In this document: positions 18,001-26,033 of the stretch, in pieces | Numbering within the stretch: position 1 is the first letter of the stretch | How the letters are laid out: every line of letters starts with the position of its first letter | Assembly (NCBI GenBank): GCA_964589935.1 | Contig: CAZPVD010000005.1 | Coordinates: forward strand, 1 to 64,000 | DNA length: 64,000 nucleotides | Source: VHCN01 sp964589935 | Lineage (GTDB): Bacteria; Verrucomicrobiota; Verrucomicrobiia; Limisphaerales; VHCN01 | Reading direction: 5' to 3' | The notes under the pieces: generated by a model | Databases searched by the model: none | What the model saw: the letters and a program-made list of their open reading frames with translations, nothing else | Told to the model about the DNA's origin: nothing | Translations under genes and position numbers: made by a program

Positions 18001-18643
18001 GGCCAGTGCCGATGGTCTCGATGCCGAGCACGCCGGTGCGCCAGCCGACGCCGGCGCGCACCACGAAACGCTCACCGTCGCCCTGAAGTTCATACACGGC
18101 GGCGAATTCCACATCGAGCGTCTTGGCGACAAGCGCGGCAGCCTCGTCGAGCAGGCGTTGCAGCGGCGTGTTGGGCTGGAGTGCGGCCTGCCCCAGCTCG
18201 GCGACGGCCGCCTGCTGGCGGGCGCGGACGGCGTTTTGTTCCTCGGCGACTCTCCGGCTTTGGCGCACCACGGCTTCGCGCAATTCGCGCTGCACGGCGG
18301 GCACGAGGCGCGTGAGGTTGCGCTTCATGATGTAGTCGTGCGCGCCGGCGGCCATCGTGCCCGCGGCGATTTCCTCGCCAATGGCGCCACTGACAACGAT
18401 GAAGGGAATGTCCACGCCCGTGGACTTGTAGAGTTGCAGCGCCTCCAGCCCGCTGAAACACGGCATGGCATAGTCGCAAAGGATGACTTCCCACTTGTCC
18501 TTCGCGAGCGCGGCGGTGAGCGCGGCGGCGGTGTCCACGCGCTCGAACTCGACTTCGTAGCCGCCGTGGCGGAGTTCGCGCACAAGCAACAATGCGTCCA
18601 CTTCCGAGTCTTCCACAATCAAGACGCGCAGCGGCGTGGGCAT
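15071..18643 (-). CDS. hybrid sensor histidine kinase (REC-GAF-4xPAS-HisKA-HATPase-REC)
   Basis: A 1190-residue cytoplasmic signalling protein without membrane helices. The order is an N-terminal receiver domain (LIVEDSEVDA, acceptor Asp in LCDYAMP), a GAF domain (about 155-310), and four PAS/PAC units (each closing with DITERK, DVSERS, DVTEEK or DLTEKK). These are followed by HisKA with the phospho-acceptor His at about 831 (GGVAHDLNN), and HATPase_c with the N box LNLAVNARDAM and DTGTGIPP and GKGTGLGLST boxes. A C-terminal receiver ends the protein (VVDDELP, ITDVMMPHMDG). A receiver at each end suggests a phosphorelay node. It starts 5 bp after a single-domain response regulator, its probable partner. 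Confidence 0.92.
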   Translation of the reverse strand: MPTPLRVLIVEDSEVDALLLVRELRHGGYEVEFERVDTAAALTAALAKDKWEVILCDYAMPCFSGLEALQLYKSTGVDIPFIVVSGAIGEEIAAGTMAAGAHDYIMKRNLTRLVPAVQRELREAVVRQSRRVAEEQNAVRARQQAAVAELGQAALQPNTPLQRLLDEAAALVAKTLDVEFAAVYELQGDGERFVVRAGVGWRTGVLGIETIGTGLASQAGYTLARNAPVVVEDISKEKRFHNAPLFVQHEVAGGLSVPIAGSPQPFGVLAAHTRKIRAFNENDIHFLQAAASMISTAIARQRAEEALRQSHERFELAMQGANDGLWDWNMETNEAYLSPRFKAILGYEDDEMANRYESWSGRLHPDDRENALQLVQDCLDGKVRIFELEHRLQHKDGSWRWMLARGTVHCRADGRPWRMVASSRDITERKRAADLARESAERFRLLVEGVKDYAFIMLDPHGKVANWNAGGERLSGYAEADILGRHFAVFYPEEEVAQGRADMHLQIAAQVGSIEDEGWSMRQDDTRFWANIALTALRSRDGTLRGFAFVVHDVSERSRAEATLRRSEEKYRSLVANIPDVTWTADDAGRLTYISPNVERVLGFTEEEMGHGGESQHWFGRVHPDDAQRVRAAYAALFERGEPFNVEFRFQRKDDTWIWIQNRAVSTHESEGAILADGLLRDVTEEKLAQQKISEQASLLNLAQDAITVRDMEGRIFYWNKGAERLFGWTAQEAIGARVTDLFDKQTKDLDTAVEGVLARGEWSGELRKENKAGKPVIVNSRWTLLRDAQNQPKSILAINTDLTEKKQLESQFLRAQRMDSIGTLAGGVAHDLNNILAPILMSSTLLRAGLPPHEFEKLVDTIETSAQRGTAIVKQLLAFGRGVEGERVIVQLRHLINEMATMARETFPKNITFSSKIPKDLWPLRADPTHLHQVLLNLAVNARDAMPHGGTITFKAENVTLDEVFTSMEHGTKPGPYVLLQSIDTGTGIPPEIIDKIFDPFFTTKDPGKGTGLGLSTVLGIVKSHGGFIQVHSEAGKGTAFKIYLPATPAPMAEGPAVPASELPHGNQELVLVVDDELPVRETAEKLLQRCGYRVLTASDGVEALALFSQHRAEIKGVITDVMMPHMDGVGLTRVLRRMAPQLPIVASTGLDEDDKMEELKALGVRAYLAKPYSVEKLLTVLRDALQAK

Positions 18644-18648
18644 TGAAA

Positions 18649-19107
18649 TTATCGGGTGGCCGTTTGGGACAGGTCGGCGGACGCCCCGTCGCGTTCGAGC
18701 CAGTAGCGGCTGATGCGGCCGAGCGTTTCGGTGAAGTTGTCGAGTTCGAGCGACTTGGTGATGTAGCCGTTCGCGCCGAGATGGTAGGTGTGGGTGATGT
18801 CCGTCTGTTCCGTGGAAACGGTGAGGATGATGACCGGCACGTTGCGGGTGCGCTCCTCGGCGCGCAGCCGGCGGAGCACGTCCAAGCCGGAAAGCCGCGG
18901 CAGACGCAGGTCGAGCAGGATGACCGACGGTGTCGGCGCGGGGCCGGTCATGGCGTAGTGCCCGGTGCCGAAGAGGTAGTCCAAGGCCTGCTCGCCGTCG
19001 CGAGCCACGACGACTTCCGCGTCAATTTGGCCTTTTTCAAAAGCCCGTCGCGTCAACGCCTCATGGTCGGCGTCGTCCTCGACGAGCAAAATCCTTTTGG
19101 TGCTCAT
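18649..19107 (-). CDS. single-domain response regulator (Rcp1-like)
   Basis: A stand-alone receiver domain of 152 residues: KRILLVEDDADHEALTRRAF at the N-terminus, phospho-acceptor Asp in ILLDLRLPRLSG, the conserved Thr in IILTVSTEQ and Lys in GYITKSLEL. There is no DNA-binding output domain. The sequence around TVSTEQTDI and the extended D-G-E-Q-A-L-D-Y-L-F loop resemble phytochrome-associated Rcp1 regulators. The ATG at 19107 was chosen because it is immediately before the first beta strand. It is first in an operon with the hybrid kinase, 5 bp apart, so it likely passes phosphate to or from that kinase. Confidence 0.9.
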   Translation of the reverse strand: MSTKRILLVEDDADHEALTRRAFEKGQIDAEVVVARDGEQALDYLFGTGHYAMTGPAPTPSVILLDLRLPRLSGLDVLRRLRAEERTRNVPVIILTVSTEQTDITHTYHLGANGYITKSLELDNFTETLGRISRYWLERDGASADLSQTATR

Positions 19108-19273
19108 CCAGTGTTGAAGCGCGGGCAAAATACGCCGAATGGAGGCGTTGTGCAACCCTGTTCGCTGACGTCGTTGAAGGTTTCTTCCCTCAGCCGCTTG
19201 TGGCATGCGAGTGACAATCCTGTGAAATTTCTCTTACGCTTTGCGGTGCAAGTTGGTATAAGCGGCCAATCCT

Positions 19274-20974
19274 ATGGCGAGGGTTACCGAAGCCGCTGTC
19301 CCAACGGCGCCTGCCGTCCGGGCCTCCGTCTCTTCCGGCGCGTCGCGCACGGCGCGAGGAGAGGAGGAGATTCATCCGCCGTTCCGATTCAAAATTGCGA
19401 CCGAGGAATGGGAGTTTGAGCGCGTTCACGAGCTGAACTACCGCACCTTCGTCGAGGAAATCCCCCAGCACGAGCCTTCGGCCACGCGGCGGCTGGTGGA
19501 CAAATTTCACGCCGAGAACACTTATCTCATCTGCCTCTGCGGCGACGAGCTGGTCGGGATGCTCGCAGTTCGCGGCAACCGGCCCTTCTCGCTCGACCAG
19601 AAACTGCCGAACCTCGACGCACATTTGCCCCCGGGCCGCAGCGTGTGTGAACTGCGGCTGCTCGCCGTCGAAAAAAAATTCCGCGCCGGTCAGGTCCTGC
19701 CCGGCCTGCTCTCGCTGCTTTGGAAGCACGCGCTCGAACGCGGCTACGACATGGCCGTCATCTCCGGCACCACGCGGCAGCTCAAGCTCTACCGGCACCT
19801 TGGCTTCACGCCGTTCGGCCCGCTCGTCGGTTCGGACGGCGCGTGGTTCCAGCCGATGTGCCTCGCGAGGGAAAACTTCGAACCACTTGCCTCGCGCCTC
19901 TTCAACGGCAACGGCAACGGCGCCGCGCCGCGCGAGAAAGCGAACTTCCTGCCTGGCCCTGTTGCGATTCATCCCGACGTGCGGCGCGCGTTCGAGGCCA
20001 CGCCCGAGTCGCACCGCGGCGATGATTTCATCGCGACGTTTCAAGCCGTGAAGATGCAGCTCTGCGCGCTCACGGGTGCCGCGAAGGTCGAGGTGCTGCT
20101 CGGCTCCGGCACCCTCGGCAACGACACGGTGGCCGCGCAACTTTCGCTCGAAGGCTCGCCGGGCCTCGTGTTGAGCAACGGGGAATTCGGCTCGCGGCTC
20201 GTGGACCACGCGCGCCGGTGGCGGCTCGATGTCACCGCATTGGAATTTCCGTGGGGTGGGCCGTTTGATCTCGATGCTGTTGCGCGCGCGCTTGACCGAC
20301 AGCCCGCGCCGCGCTGGCTCTGGTGTGTTCACGGCGAAACTTCAACCGGCGTTCTCAATAATCTCGCCGCATTGAAGTGGCTCTGCGCCGCGCGCGACGT
20401 GAAGCTCGCCGCCGACTGCATCAGCACGCTCGGCTCGACGCCAGTGGACTTGCGCGGCGTGTGGCTCGCGACCTCGACGAGCGGCAAGGGCCTCGCATCG
20501 TATCCGGGTCTTTCGCTTGTTTTTCATCATCACGACCTGCCGCCTGCGCCAGACCGGCTGCCGCGTTATCTCGACCTTGGCATGTATGCCGCGACGGCCG
20601 GCGTGCCTTACACGCAGTCGTCGAACCTCATCCACGCGCTGCACGCCGCGGTGCGCCGGCGCGACTGGCCGAGGCGTTTCGCTGAACTCGCGGAGGCTTC
20701 GTGCACGCTGCGCGCCCGTTTGCGTAAGCACGGCTTCAACGTCCTCGCCGCTGACGAACATGCCGCGCCGGGTGTCATCACGCTCGCGCTCCCAAGCGAC
20801 CTCGACTCCGGCGAGATCAGCCGCAAACTCGAAAAGGCCGGCTACCTCCTCAGCGCGCACAGCGAATACCTGCGCCGCCGCAACTGGATTCAAGTCTGCC
20901 TGCTTGGCGAGTTCAGCCGCGACGCGCTCGATGCGCTCGTGGCGCGGTTGCAGCGCATGGGTTTGGCTGCGTAA
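19274..20974 (+). CDS. fusion of FeeM-like acyltransferase and class V aminotransferase
   Basis: A 566-residue two-domain protein. Residues about 35-210 look like a GNAT-fold acyltransferase of the FeeM / exosortase-associated type: ELNYRTFVEEIPQH, YLICLCGDELVGMLAVRG, VCELRLLAVEKKFRAGQV and LYRHLGFTPFG. Residues about 225-565 form a class V PLP-dependent aminotransferase: NFLPGPVAIHPDV, EVLLGSGTLGNDTV, CVHGETSTGVLNN, ADCISTLGS, and the PLP lysine at about 405 (TSGKGL). The linker is short and Asn/Gly-rich. The nearest relatives of the second half are serine-pyruvate or 2-aminoethylphosphonate aminotransferases. An N-acyl product of an amino compound is a natural guess, but the substrate is unknown. 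Confidence 0.8.
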   Translation: MARVTEAAVPTAPAVRASVSSGASRTARGEEEIHPPFRFKIATEEWEFERVHELNYRTFVEEIPQHEPSATRRLVDKFHAENTYLICLCGDELVGMLAVRGNRPFSLDQKLPNLDAHLPPGRSVCELRLLAVEKKFRAGQVLPGLLSLLWKHALERGYDMAVISGTTRQLKLYRHLGFTPFGPLVGSDGAWFQPMCLARENFEPLASRLFNGNGNGAAPREKANFLPGPVAIHPDVRRAFEATPESHRGDDFIATFQAVKMQLCALTGAAKVEVLLGSGTLGNDTVAAQLSLEGSPGLVLSNGEFGSRLVDHARRWRLDVTALEFPWGGPFDLDAVARALDRQPAPRWLWCVHGETSTGVLNNLAALKWLCAARDVKLAADCISTLGSTPVDLRGVWLATSTSGKGLASYPGLSLVFHHHDLPPAPDRLPRYLDLGMYAATAGVPYTQSSNLIHALHAAVRRRDWPRRFAELAEASCTLRARLRKHGFNVLAADEHAAPGVITLALPSDLDSGEISRKLEKAGYLLSAHSEYLRRRNWIQVCLLGEFSRDALDALVARLQRMGLAA

Positions 20975-21011
20975 TTCTGGCGTCACCATTTTCCGCCGCT
21001 TGCCTCGGATT

Positions 21012-21620
21012 ATGGCTTCCTGCGAAACTCTCTGCGTGCCCGACACCGATTGGGAAGATCACTATCAGCGAGGCGAGACGCCGTGGGAGAGGGGCGAGCC
21101 GTCGCCCGGCCTCGTGGACTGGCTGGCCGCACATCCGCACGCGCCGCGCGGCAGCGTGCTCGTGCCCGGCTGCGGCACGGGCCACGATGCGCGTGCGTTT
21201 GCCCGCGCCGGCTTCCGCGTGACCGGGCTTGACATCGCGCCGAGCGCGGTGCGGCTCTGCCACGAGAAGACACAAGCCGCGGGGCTTCAAGCCGATTTCC
21301 GCCTCGGCGACTTTCTTAGCGACGAGCCGTTCGCTCGCTTCGAATGGCTGTTCGAGCACACGTGCTTTTGCGCGATTGACCCGGCGCGACGCGACGATTA
21401 CGTCCGCGCCGTCCTGCGCTGGCTCAAGCCCGGTGGCCAGTTCCTCGCGGTGCATTACCTGATTCCAGACACGGACGGCCCGCCGTTCGGCACGACGCGT
21501 GATGAAGTGATTCAACGGTTTTCGCCGCACTTCGATTTGCTTGGCGAGTGGGTGCCGCGCTCGTATCCGAACCGCGCCAATCTTGAACTCATGCTGTGGT
21601 GGAAGAAGCGCAAGGCATGA
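21012..21620 (+). CDS. TPMT-family SAM-dependent methyltransferase
   Basis: Class I methyltransferase of the thiopurine S-methyltransferase (TPMT) family. W-x2-HYQRGETPWERGEPSP near the N-terminus and the SAM-binding SVLVPGCGTGHDA are family hallmarks, followed by VTGLDIAPSAV, FEHTCFCAI and LKPGGQFLAV. The ATG at 21012 gives 202 residues, a normal size. Bacterial members methylate thiols, halides or metalloids such as tellurite. It starts 37 bp after the acyltransferase/aminotransferase fusion, and the zwf region begins at its 3' end. Its role in this operon is unclear. Confidence 0.85.
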   Translation: MASCETLCVPDTDWEDHYQRGETPWERGEPSPGLVDWLAAHPHAPRGSVLVPGCGTGHDARAFARAGFRVTGLDIAPSAVRLCHEKTQAAGLQADFRLGDFLSDEPFARFEWLFEHTCFCAIDPARRDDYVRAVLRWLKPGGQFLAVHYLIPDTDGPPFGTTRDEVIQRFSPHFDLLGEWVPRSYPNRANLELMLWWKKRKA

Positions 21621-21691
21621 TTCGCGCAGTGACCGCTGCCGCTTTCATTCCTGAATTGCCTTCACGCCGCGGCTGGCGCACTCTCGCGTGC

Positions 21692-23251
21692 ATGGACGAA
21701 CTTCAGCAACTCGACGAACTCATGACCTGCCGCCTGGACGACGGGCGCAAGGCCGTTGAACCCTGTTCCATCGTCATCTTCGGCGCGAGTGGCGACCTCA
21801 CCGCGCGCAAGCTCGTCCCGGCGCTCTACCATCTTTTCAAGGAAAAGCAGATGCCAACGGCGTTCCGGGTCATCGGCTTCGCGCGCCGCGACAAGACGGA
21901 TGCGTCCTTTCGCGAGGAGCTGCGCGCCGCGCTGGACCAGTTTTCGCGCACGAAGCCGGTGGATGACAAGGTTTGGGCCGACTTCGCCGCGAACATGCAC
22001 TATTGCCAGGGCGACTTCGGCGACGCGGCGGGCTTCAAGCGCCTGGAGGAACTGCTCGCGGGCTTCGGCAATCCGCAGCTCCGCCACAACCTGCTCTTCT
22101 ACCTGGCGACCGCGCCGAGCCAGTTCGCCGAGTGCGTCGAGCACCTGCACAACGCGGCCCTGCTGCACAAGGACGAGCGGCACGGCTGGCAGCGCATCGT
22201 CGTCGAGAAGCCCTTCGGCACCGACCTGCCGTCGGCCACGAAGCTCAACGATGAACTCACCCGCTTCGCGCACGAGCGGCAGATTTACCGCATTGACCAT
22301 TACCTCGGCAAAGAGACGGTGCAGAACATCCTCATGTTCCGCTTCTCGAACTCCATCTTCGAGCCGCTGTGGAACCGCCAGTCCGTGGACCACGTGCAGG
22401 TCACCGTCAGCGAAAAGGTCGGCGTTGGCGGACGCGGCGGCTACTACGAGGAGGCGGGCGCGATTCGCGACATGGTGCAGAACCACCTGCTGCAAGTGCT
22501 CTCGCTTGTCGGAATGGAGCCGCCCGTGTCCCTTCAGGCCGAGTCGGTGCGCGACGAAAAAGTGAAATTGCTCAAGTCCATCCGGCCCATTGGCAGCGCC
22601 GAGGTGCCGAAGCAGATTGTGCGCGGGCAATACTTCGCCGGCATGATGGACGGCCAGCTCCGTCCCGGTTACCGGCAGGAGACGAAGGTGAAGACCGATT
22701 CGAATGTTGAAACTTATGTCGCGCTGAAGCTCTTCATAGACAACTGGCGTTGGTCCGGCGTGCCGTTTTATCTGCGCACCGGCAAGTCCATGCCGCTCTC
22801 CGCAAGCGAGGTGCGCGTGCAATTCCGCCCGACGCCGAACGTGCTCTTTGCCGCGCAGTGCGCCGGCAAGCTCGACCCCAACGCCATCACGCTGCGCCTC
22901 CAACCCAACGAAGGCATCACGCTCCGTTTCAACGGCAAGGTGCCTGGCACCACGCTCGCGGTGCGCCCGGTGCGGATGCACTTCCGCTACGACAGCGAGT
23001 TCGGCGCCTACACGCCAGAGGCCTACGAGCGCCTGCTGCTCGAAGCCATTGCCGGCGACGCCACGCTGTTCATCCGCCGCGATGAAGTCGAGACGGCATG
23101 GAGCTTTGTTGACCCGATTCGCGCCGCGTGGGAAGGTAAGCCGCTGACGAACCGAGAGTTTTACTCCGCGGGCACATGGGGACCGGTGGCCGCAGAGGAT
23201 TTGCTCGCGCAAAGCGGCCACGTCTGGCGCGACCCGCAGCCGATACAGTAA
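21692..23251 (+). CDS. zwf: glucose-6-phosphate 1-dehydrogenase
   Basis: First enzyme of the oxidative pentose-phosphate pathway, converting glucose 6-phosphate to 6-phosphogluconolactone with reduction of NAD(P). The nucleotide-binding loop is IVIFGASGDLTARKL, and the active-site signature RIDHYLGKE has R200 and H203. The substrate-binding KTDSNVETYVALKLFIDNWRW and WEGKPL regions are intact. The ATG at 21692 gives 519 residues, close to the family size. Upstream alternatives are an ATG at 21617 overlapping the methyltransferase stop and a GTG at 21596. The lactonase gene pgl lies 1.3 kb downstream on the same strand, separated by two lipoprotein genes. Confidence 0.95.
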   Translation: MDELQQLDELMTCRLDDGRKAVEPCSIVIFGASGDLTARKLVPALYHLFKEKQMPTAFRVIGFARRDKTDASFREELRAALDQFSRTKPVDDKVWADFAANMHYCQGDFGDAAGFKRLEELLAGFGNPQLRHNLLFYLATAPSQFAECVEHLHNAALLHKDERHGWQRIVVEKPFGTDLPSATKLNDELTRFAHERQIYRIDHYLGKETVQNILMFRFSNSIFEPLWNRQSVDHVQVTVSEKVGVGGRGGYYEEAGAIRDMVQNHLLQVLSLVGMEPPVSLQAESVRDEKVKLLKSIRPIGSAEVPKQIVRGQYFAGMMDGQLRPGYRQETKVKTDSNVETYVALKLFIDNWRWSGVPFYLRTGKSMPLSASEVRVQFRPTPNVLFAAQCAGKLDPNAITLRLQPNEGITLRFNGKVPGTTLAVRPVRMHFRYDSEFGAYTPEAYERLLLEAIAGDATLFIRRDEVETAWSFVDPIRAAWEGKPLTNREFYSAGTWGPVAAEDLLAQSGHVWRDPQPIQ

Positions 23252-23294
23252 ACTCATCGCGAGCGGTTCGCGGCTATGTAGTTTGCGCGCAAAC

Positions 23295-23951
23295 ATGAAG
23301 TCAAACATGCGTCGCCTCGCCCTGATTTTTCCTTTCGCGGCCGTGCTTGGCGCGGCGTGTGTGACTCCAGCGCCGCGTCCGACCGGCCCGGTTGCTGATG
23401 CCGCCGAGGAAATCCGCAAGGTGCTCCCGACCGGTTGGTCGGTTTCCGTTTCCAGCAACATCGTCACTGTCGAACGGAGGGAAAGAGTCGCCAACGTGGG
23501 TTTCCAACCCGAGCCGAATGTGTATGAAAGCCTTCAAAGCACGTCACATTTGGGCAAAACAGAGAAGTTCACCATCAGGTTGACCTTCAAAGAAATCGTC
23601 ACTGACGGCGAGATTCAACGGATCAGACAGCGCCGGGCGTGGCTTAGAAGTGAACTGGACCGGCTTTGGAAGGCGCAGGAAGATGATTACAAGAAGTTGA
23701 AGGCATCGGGAGTGTCGGACATCAACGCTCAAATTTTTGCGATGAACACCTACGGGCCGATGCGGATGGGCGTTGAACGTTCCTTGAAATTGATCCGCAT
23801 CCCGTTCTGCCGCGCTCCGCAGCACACGGTCTGGGCCTGGGTATCGCCTGACATCCGGCAGGTGGTGCCTCGCAGTGTTTCAGAGGAGTGTGCGGACGTG
23901 CTTAAAAAAATCCGTTCGCGCTTCATCGCCTACGAGGACGACGAAAAGTGA
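23295..23951 (+). CDS. predicted lipoprotein, tandem paralogue 1
   Basis: A 218-residue protein with a lipoprotein signal (lipobox LGAAC; ATG at 23295, with a TTG at 23283 as alternative). The mature part has an IRKVLPTGWSV segment, a charged helical middle (QRRAWLRSELDRLW), and a conserved C-terminal block VWAWVSPDIRQVVPRSVSEEC. No known family was recognised. It overlaps its paralogue by GTGA, and the last about 120 bases of the two genes are nearly identical, pointing to recent duplication or gene conversion. The pair sits between zwf and pgl without an obvious metabolic link. Confidence 0.7.
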   Translation: MKSNMRRLALIFPFAAVLGAACVTPAPRPTGPVADAAEEIRKVLPTGWSVSVSSNIVTVERRERVANVGFQPEPNVYESLQSTSHLGKTEKFTIRLTFKEIVTDGEIQRIRQRRAWLRSELDRLWKAQEDDYKKLKASGVSDINAQIFAMNTYGPMRMGVERSLKLIRIPFCRAPQHTVWAWVSPDIRQVVPRSVSEECADVLKKIRSRFIAYEDDEK

Positions 23952-24577
23952 TCCGCACAACCATGCGTGGCTTCATTGCAGTTTTACCTACTGTTGCGAT
24001 GCTGGGCGCTGCGTGCGCAACTCCGCGGGCGGTTGGCCCCGCCTCTGAAGCGGCTGAACAAATCCGCAAAGTGCTCCCCAAAGGCTGGTCAGTTTTTAAT
24101 TCCAGCGACTATGTTACGGTTAAGCGCAACAAACGAGTTTTACGAATGTGGCCACAACCGATTAACCCCAAAACGGATGTCGTGCCTGAAACATTTAGCA
24201 TCACGTTGACTTTCAGCGAGGTGATTACAGAAACCGAGCTTCAACATATTAAGGAGCGGCGAGCGTGGCTCAATAGTGAAGATAAGCGGCTCCGAAAAGA
24301 GCAGGCGGATGACTACAATAAGCTAAGGGCTGTTGGTGACACAGATTTTAGAGCCGCAGTGTTGTCAATGAACACCTACGAGCCACTCATTGCTGGAGTC
24401 GAGCGCGCATTGGGGCGTGTGCGTCTGCCGTTTGGTCGCACAACGCGCCACACGGTTTGGGCTTGGGTATCGCCTGACATCCGGCAGGTGGCGCCGCGCA
24501 CCGTTTCAGAGGAGTGCACGGGCGTCCTGAAGAAAATCCGTTCACGCTTCATCGCCTACGAGGACGACGAAAAGTAG
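23948..24577 (+). CDS. predicted lipoprotein, tandem paralogue 2
   Basis: A 209-residue paralogue of the preceding gene with the same plan: lipobox LGAAC, IRKVLPKGWSV, a helical QHIKERRAWLNSEDKRL region, and the shared C-terminal VWAWVSPDIRQVAPRTVSEEC. It starts with GTG at 23948 overlapping the previous stop. The central part (about 24060-24420) is clearly more AT-rich than its neighbours and diverged from copy 1, while the 3' end is nearly identical. Function unknown. pgl begins 12 bp downstream, so it is probably co-transcribed with pgl. Confidence 0.7.
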   Translation: MIRTTMRGFIAVLPTVAMLGAACATPRAVGPASEAAEQIRKVLPKGWSVFNSSDYVTVKRNKRVLRMWPQPINPKTDVVPETFSITLTFSEVITETELQHIKERRAWLNSEDKRLRKEQADDYNKLRAVGDTDFRAAVLSMNTYEPLIAGVERALGRVRLPFGRTTRHTVWAWVSPDIRQVAPRTVSEECTGVLKKIRSRFIAYEDDEK

Positions 24578-24589
24578 AAGCCAGCCGCC

Positions 24590-25318
24590 ATGAGCCGATT
24601 CGAGACGCTACGGTTCGACTCCTCGTCCGCCCTCGCCCACACCGTTGCCTCGCGCTGGCTTGATTTGATCGCGGCGAATCCGGGCGCGCCATTTTGCGTC
24701 GCGCTTTCCGGCGGGCGCATCGCTCGCGTGCTCTTCGCCGCGACGGCCATGCAGGCGCTGAATCGCCGGATGAAGTTCGACAACGTGCATTTTTTCTGGG
24801 GCGATGAGCGCTGTGTGCCGCCGACCGATGCCGAAAGCAACTTCCGCGTTGCCGCGCAACTGTTGTTCACGCCGTTGAAAGTGCGCGCAGAACAAGTCCA
24901 CCGCATTCGCGGCGAATCGGAGCCGGAAGCCGCCGCGACCGTGGCCGCGGACGAGTTGTGCCGCGTCGCGCCACGCAACACCGCAGGCCAGCCCGTGTTC
25001 GATCTCGCGTTTCTCGGCATGGGGGAGGACGGCCACATTGCGTCGCTGTTTCCGGGCGAAATTGACGGCATGATGGATTCTTCCGAAATCTACCGCGCCG
25101 TTGTCGCGAGCAAACCGCCGCCGCGCCGCATCACGCTCGGTTACGCCGCGCTCGCCGCAGCACGCGAAGTGTGGGTGCTCGCGTCCGGCGCGGACAAGGA
25201 AGCGGCTTTACATGAGTCGCTCGCGTCCGACGGGCGCACGCCGCTCGCGCGACTGTTGCGAATGCGCGGGCGCACCGTCGTCTTCACGGACATCGCCGCC
25301 GCACCGGCTCAGCGGTAA
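24590..25318 (+). CDS. pgl: 6-phosphogluconolactonase
   Basis: Hydrolyses 6-phosphogluconolactone to 6-phosphogluconate, the step after Zwf. SolB/DevB-type family motifs are present: CVALSGGRIARVLF, the VHFFWGDERCVPPTDAESNF signature spread over two stretches, and FDLAFLGMGEDGHIASLFPG. At 242 residues it has the normal size. It completes the oxidative branch with zwf upstream. Its 3' end overlaps the convergent XRE-cupin regulator gene by 10 bp, so the two transcripts are antisense at their ends. Confidence 0.92.
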   Translation: MSRFETLRFDSSSALAHTVASRWLDLIAANPGAPFCVALSGGRIARVLFAATAMQALNRRMKFDNVHFFWGDERCVPPTDAESNFRVAAQLLFTPLKVRAEQVHRIRGESEPEAAATVAADELCRVAPRNTAGQPVFDLAFLGMGEDGHIASLFPGEIDGMMDSSEIYRAVVASKPPPRRITLGYAALAAAREVWVLASGADKEAALHESLASDGRTPLARLLRMRGRTVVFTDIAAAPAQR

Positions 25319-25923
25319 ATGTCCACGAGGAACACCACCGCCTCGTCCCGGCCCGTGTTGACGATGGCGTGCGGCACGTCGGCGCGATAACTGGCCGAGT
25401 CGCCGGGGTTCAGCGTCTCCGCATCGCCGGACGATTCCACGCGCACATGCCCCTTGTGAATTGTGAGAAACTCCCGCGTTCCAGAAAAATGCGCCTCGCT
25501 CCGAAGAGCGCCGCCCGGCTGGAGCCGCACTTCGTAAAACTCGACGTCCTTCTCCAGATTCAGCGGCGAAAGCGTGCGGATGCGGCAGAACTTGTCCGAG
25601 CGGTAATGAAAGGCGTGGTCATCGCCGCGAATGACCGTGACGGATGAGCTTGCGCCCGGCATCTCGATCAGGTCGCCAAGGCTCATCCCGAACGCCTGCG
25701 CGATGCGCAGCGTGACGGCGAGCGTCGGGTTCGCCTGCTCGCGCTCAACCTGGCTGAGCATCGAGCGGCTCACGCCGCTGGCGTTGGCAAGCGCCTCCAG
25801 CGACCAGCCGCGCTCCGTGCGCAGGTGCTTCACGCGCGCGCCGAGATGCCGGCTGATGGCCTCCGCCGGCCCTGCGGGCGCGCGCTGTTCCCTTTGTTTT
25901 TTGGATGTTCGAGGCAAGGACAC
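25309..25923 (-). CDS. XRE-family regulator with C-terminal cupin
   Basis: Transcription factor with an N-terminal HTH (about residues 25-85: LGARVKHLRTERGWSLEALA, VSRSMLSQVEREQANPTLAV) and a C-terminal small-molecule-sensing cupin (about 130-200: EVRLQPGG, GTREFLTIHKGHV, LNPGDSASYRADVPHAIVN). The start is GTG at 25923. It is divergent from tdh-kbl, with a perfect inverted repeat (25946-25962) in the shared upstream region. Regulators of this architecture commonly control amino-acid or polyamine catabolism, so threonine/glycine control is a reasonable inference. The ligand is unknown. Confidence 0.88.
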   Translation of the reverse strand: MSLPRTSKKQREQRAPAGPAEAISRHLGARVKHLRTERGWSLEALANASGVSRSMLSQVEREQANPTLAVTLRIAQAFGMSLGDLIEMPGASSSVTVIRGDDHAFHYRSDKFCRIRTLSPLNLEKDVEFYEVRLQPGGALRSEAHFSGTREFLTIHKGHVRVESSGDAETLNPGDSASYRADVPHAIVNTGRDEAVVFLVDIYR

Positions 25924-25945
25924 GGTTGTTCAGTATAATGGAAAT

Positions 25946-25962
25946 TCCTCTTGCATAGAGGA
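25946..25962. promoter_or_regulatory. inverted repeat, candidate operator between xre-cupin and tdh
   Basis: TCCTCT and AGAGGA arms (6 bp, perfect) flank a 5-base spacer. A TATAAT lies just upstream at 25934-25939 but has no good -35 partner. The right arm could also act as a Shine-Dalgarno for the TTG at 25968. Confidence 0.45.
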
Positions 25963-26033
25963 GTCATTTGTTTAATATATCGAACGTCGTCTCCGGCATA
26001 CTGGACAATCGCGAGGCGTCGTTCAAGCGTTTT

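Noticed and set aside
19230..19262. Promoter ahead of the acyltransferase/aminotransferase gene (TATAAG at 19257)
   Set aside because: The -35 position matches the consensus poorly, so it was not listed as a feature.
21662..23494. Open frame of 610 codons antisense to zwf
   Set aside because: zwf on the plus strand is fully supported by motifs; the antisense product matches nothing and is Arg/Leu/His-rich.
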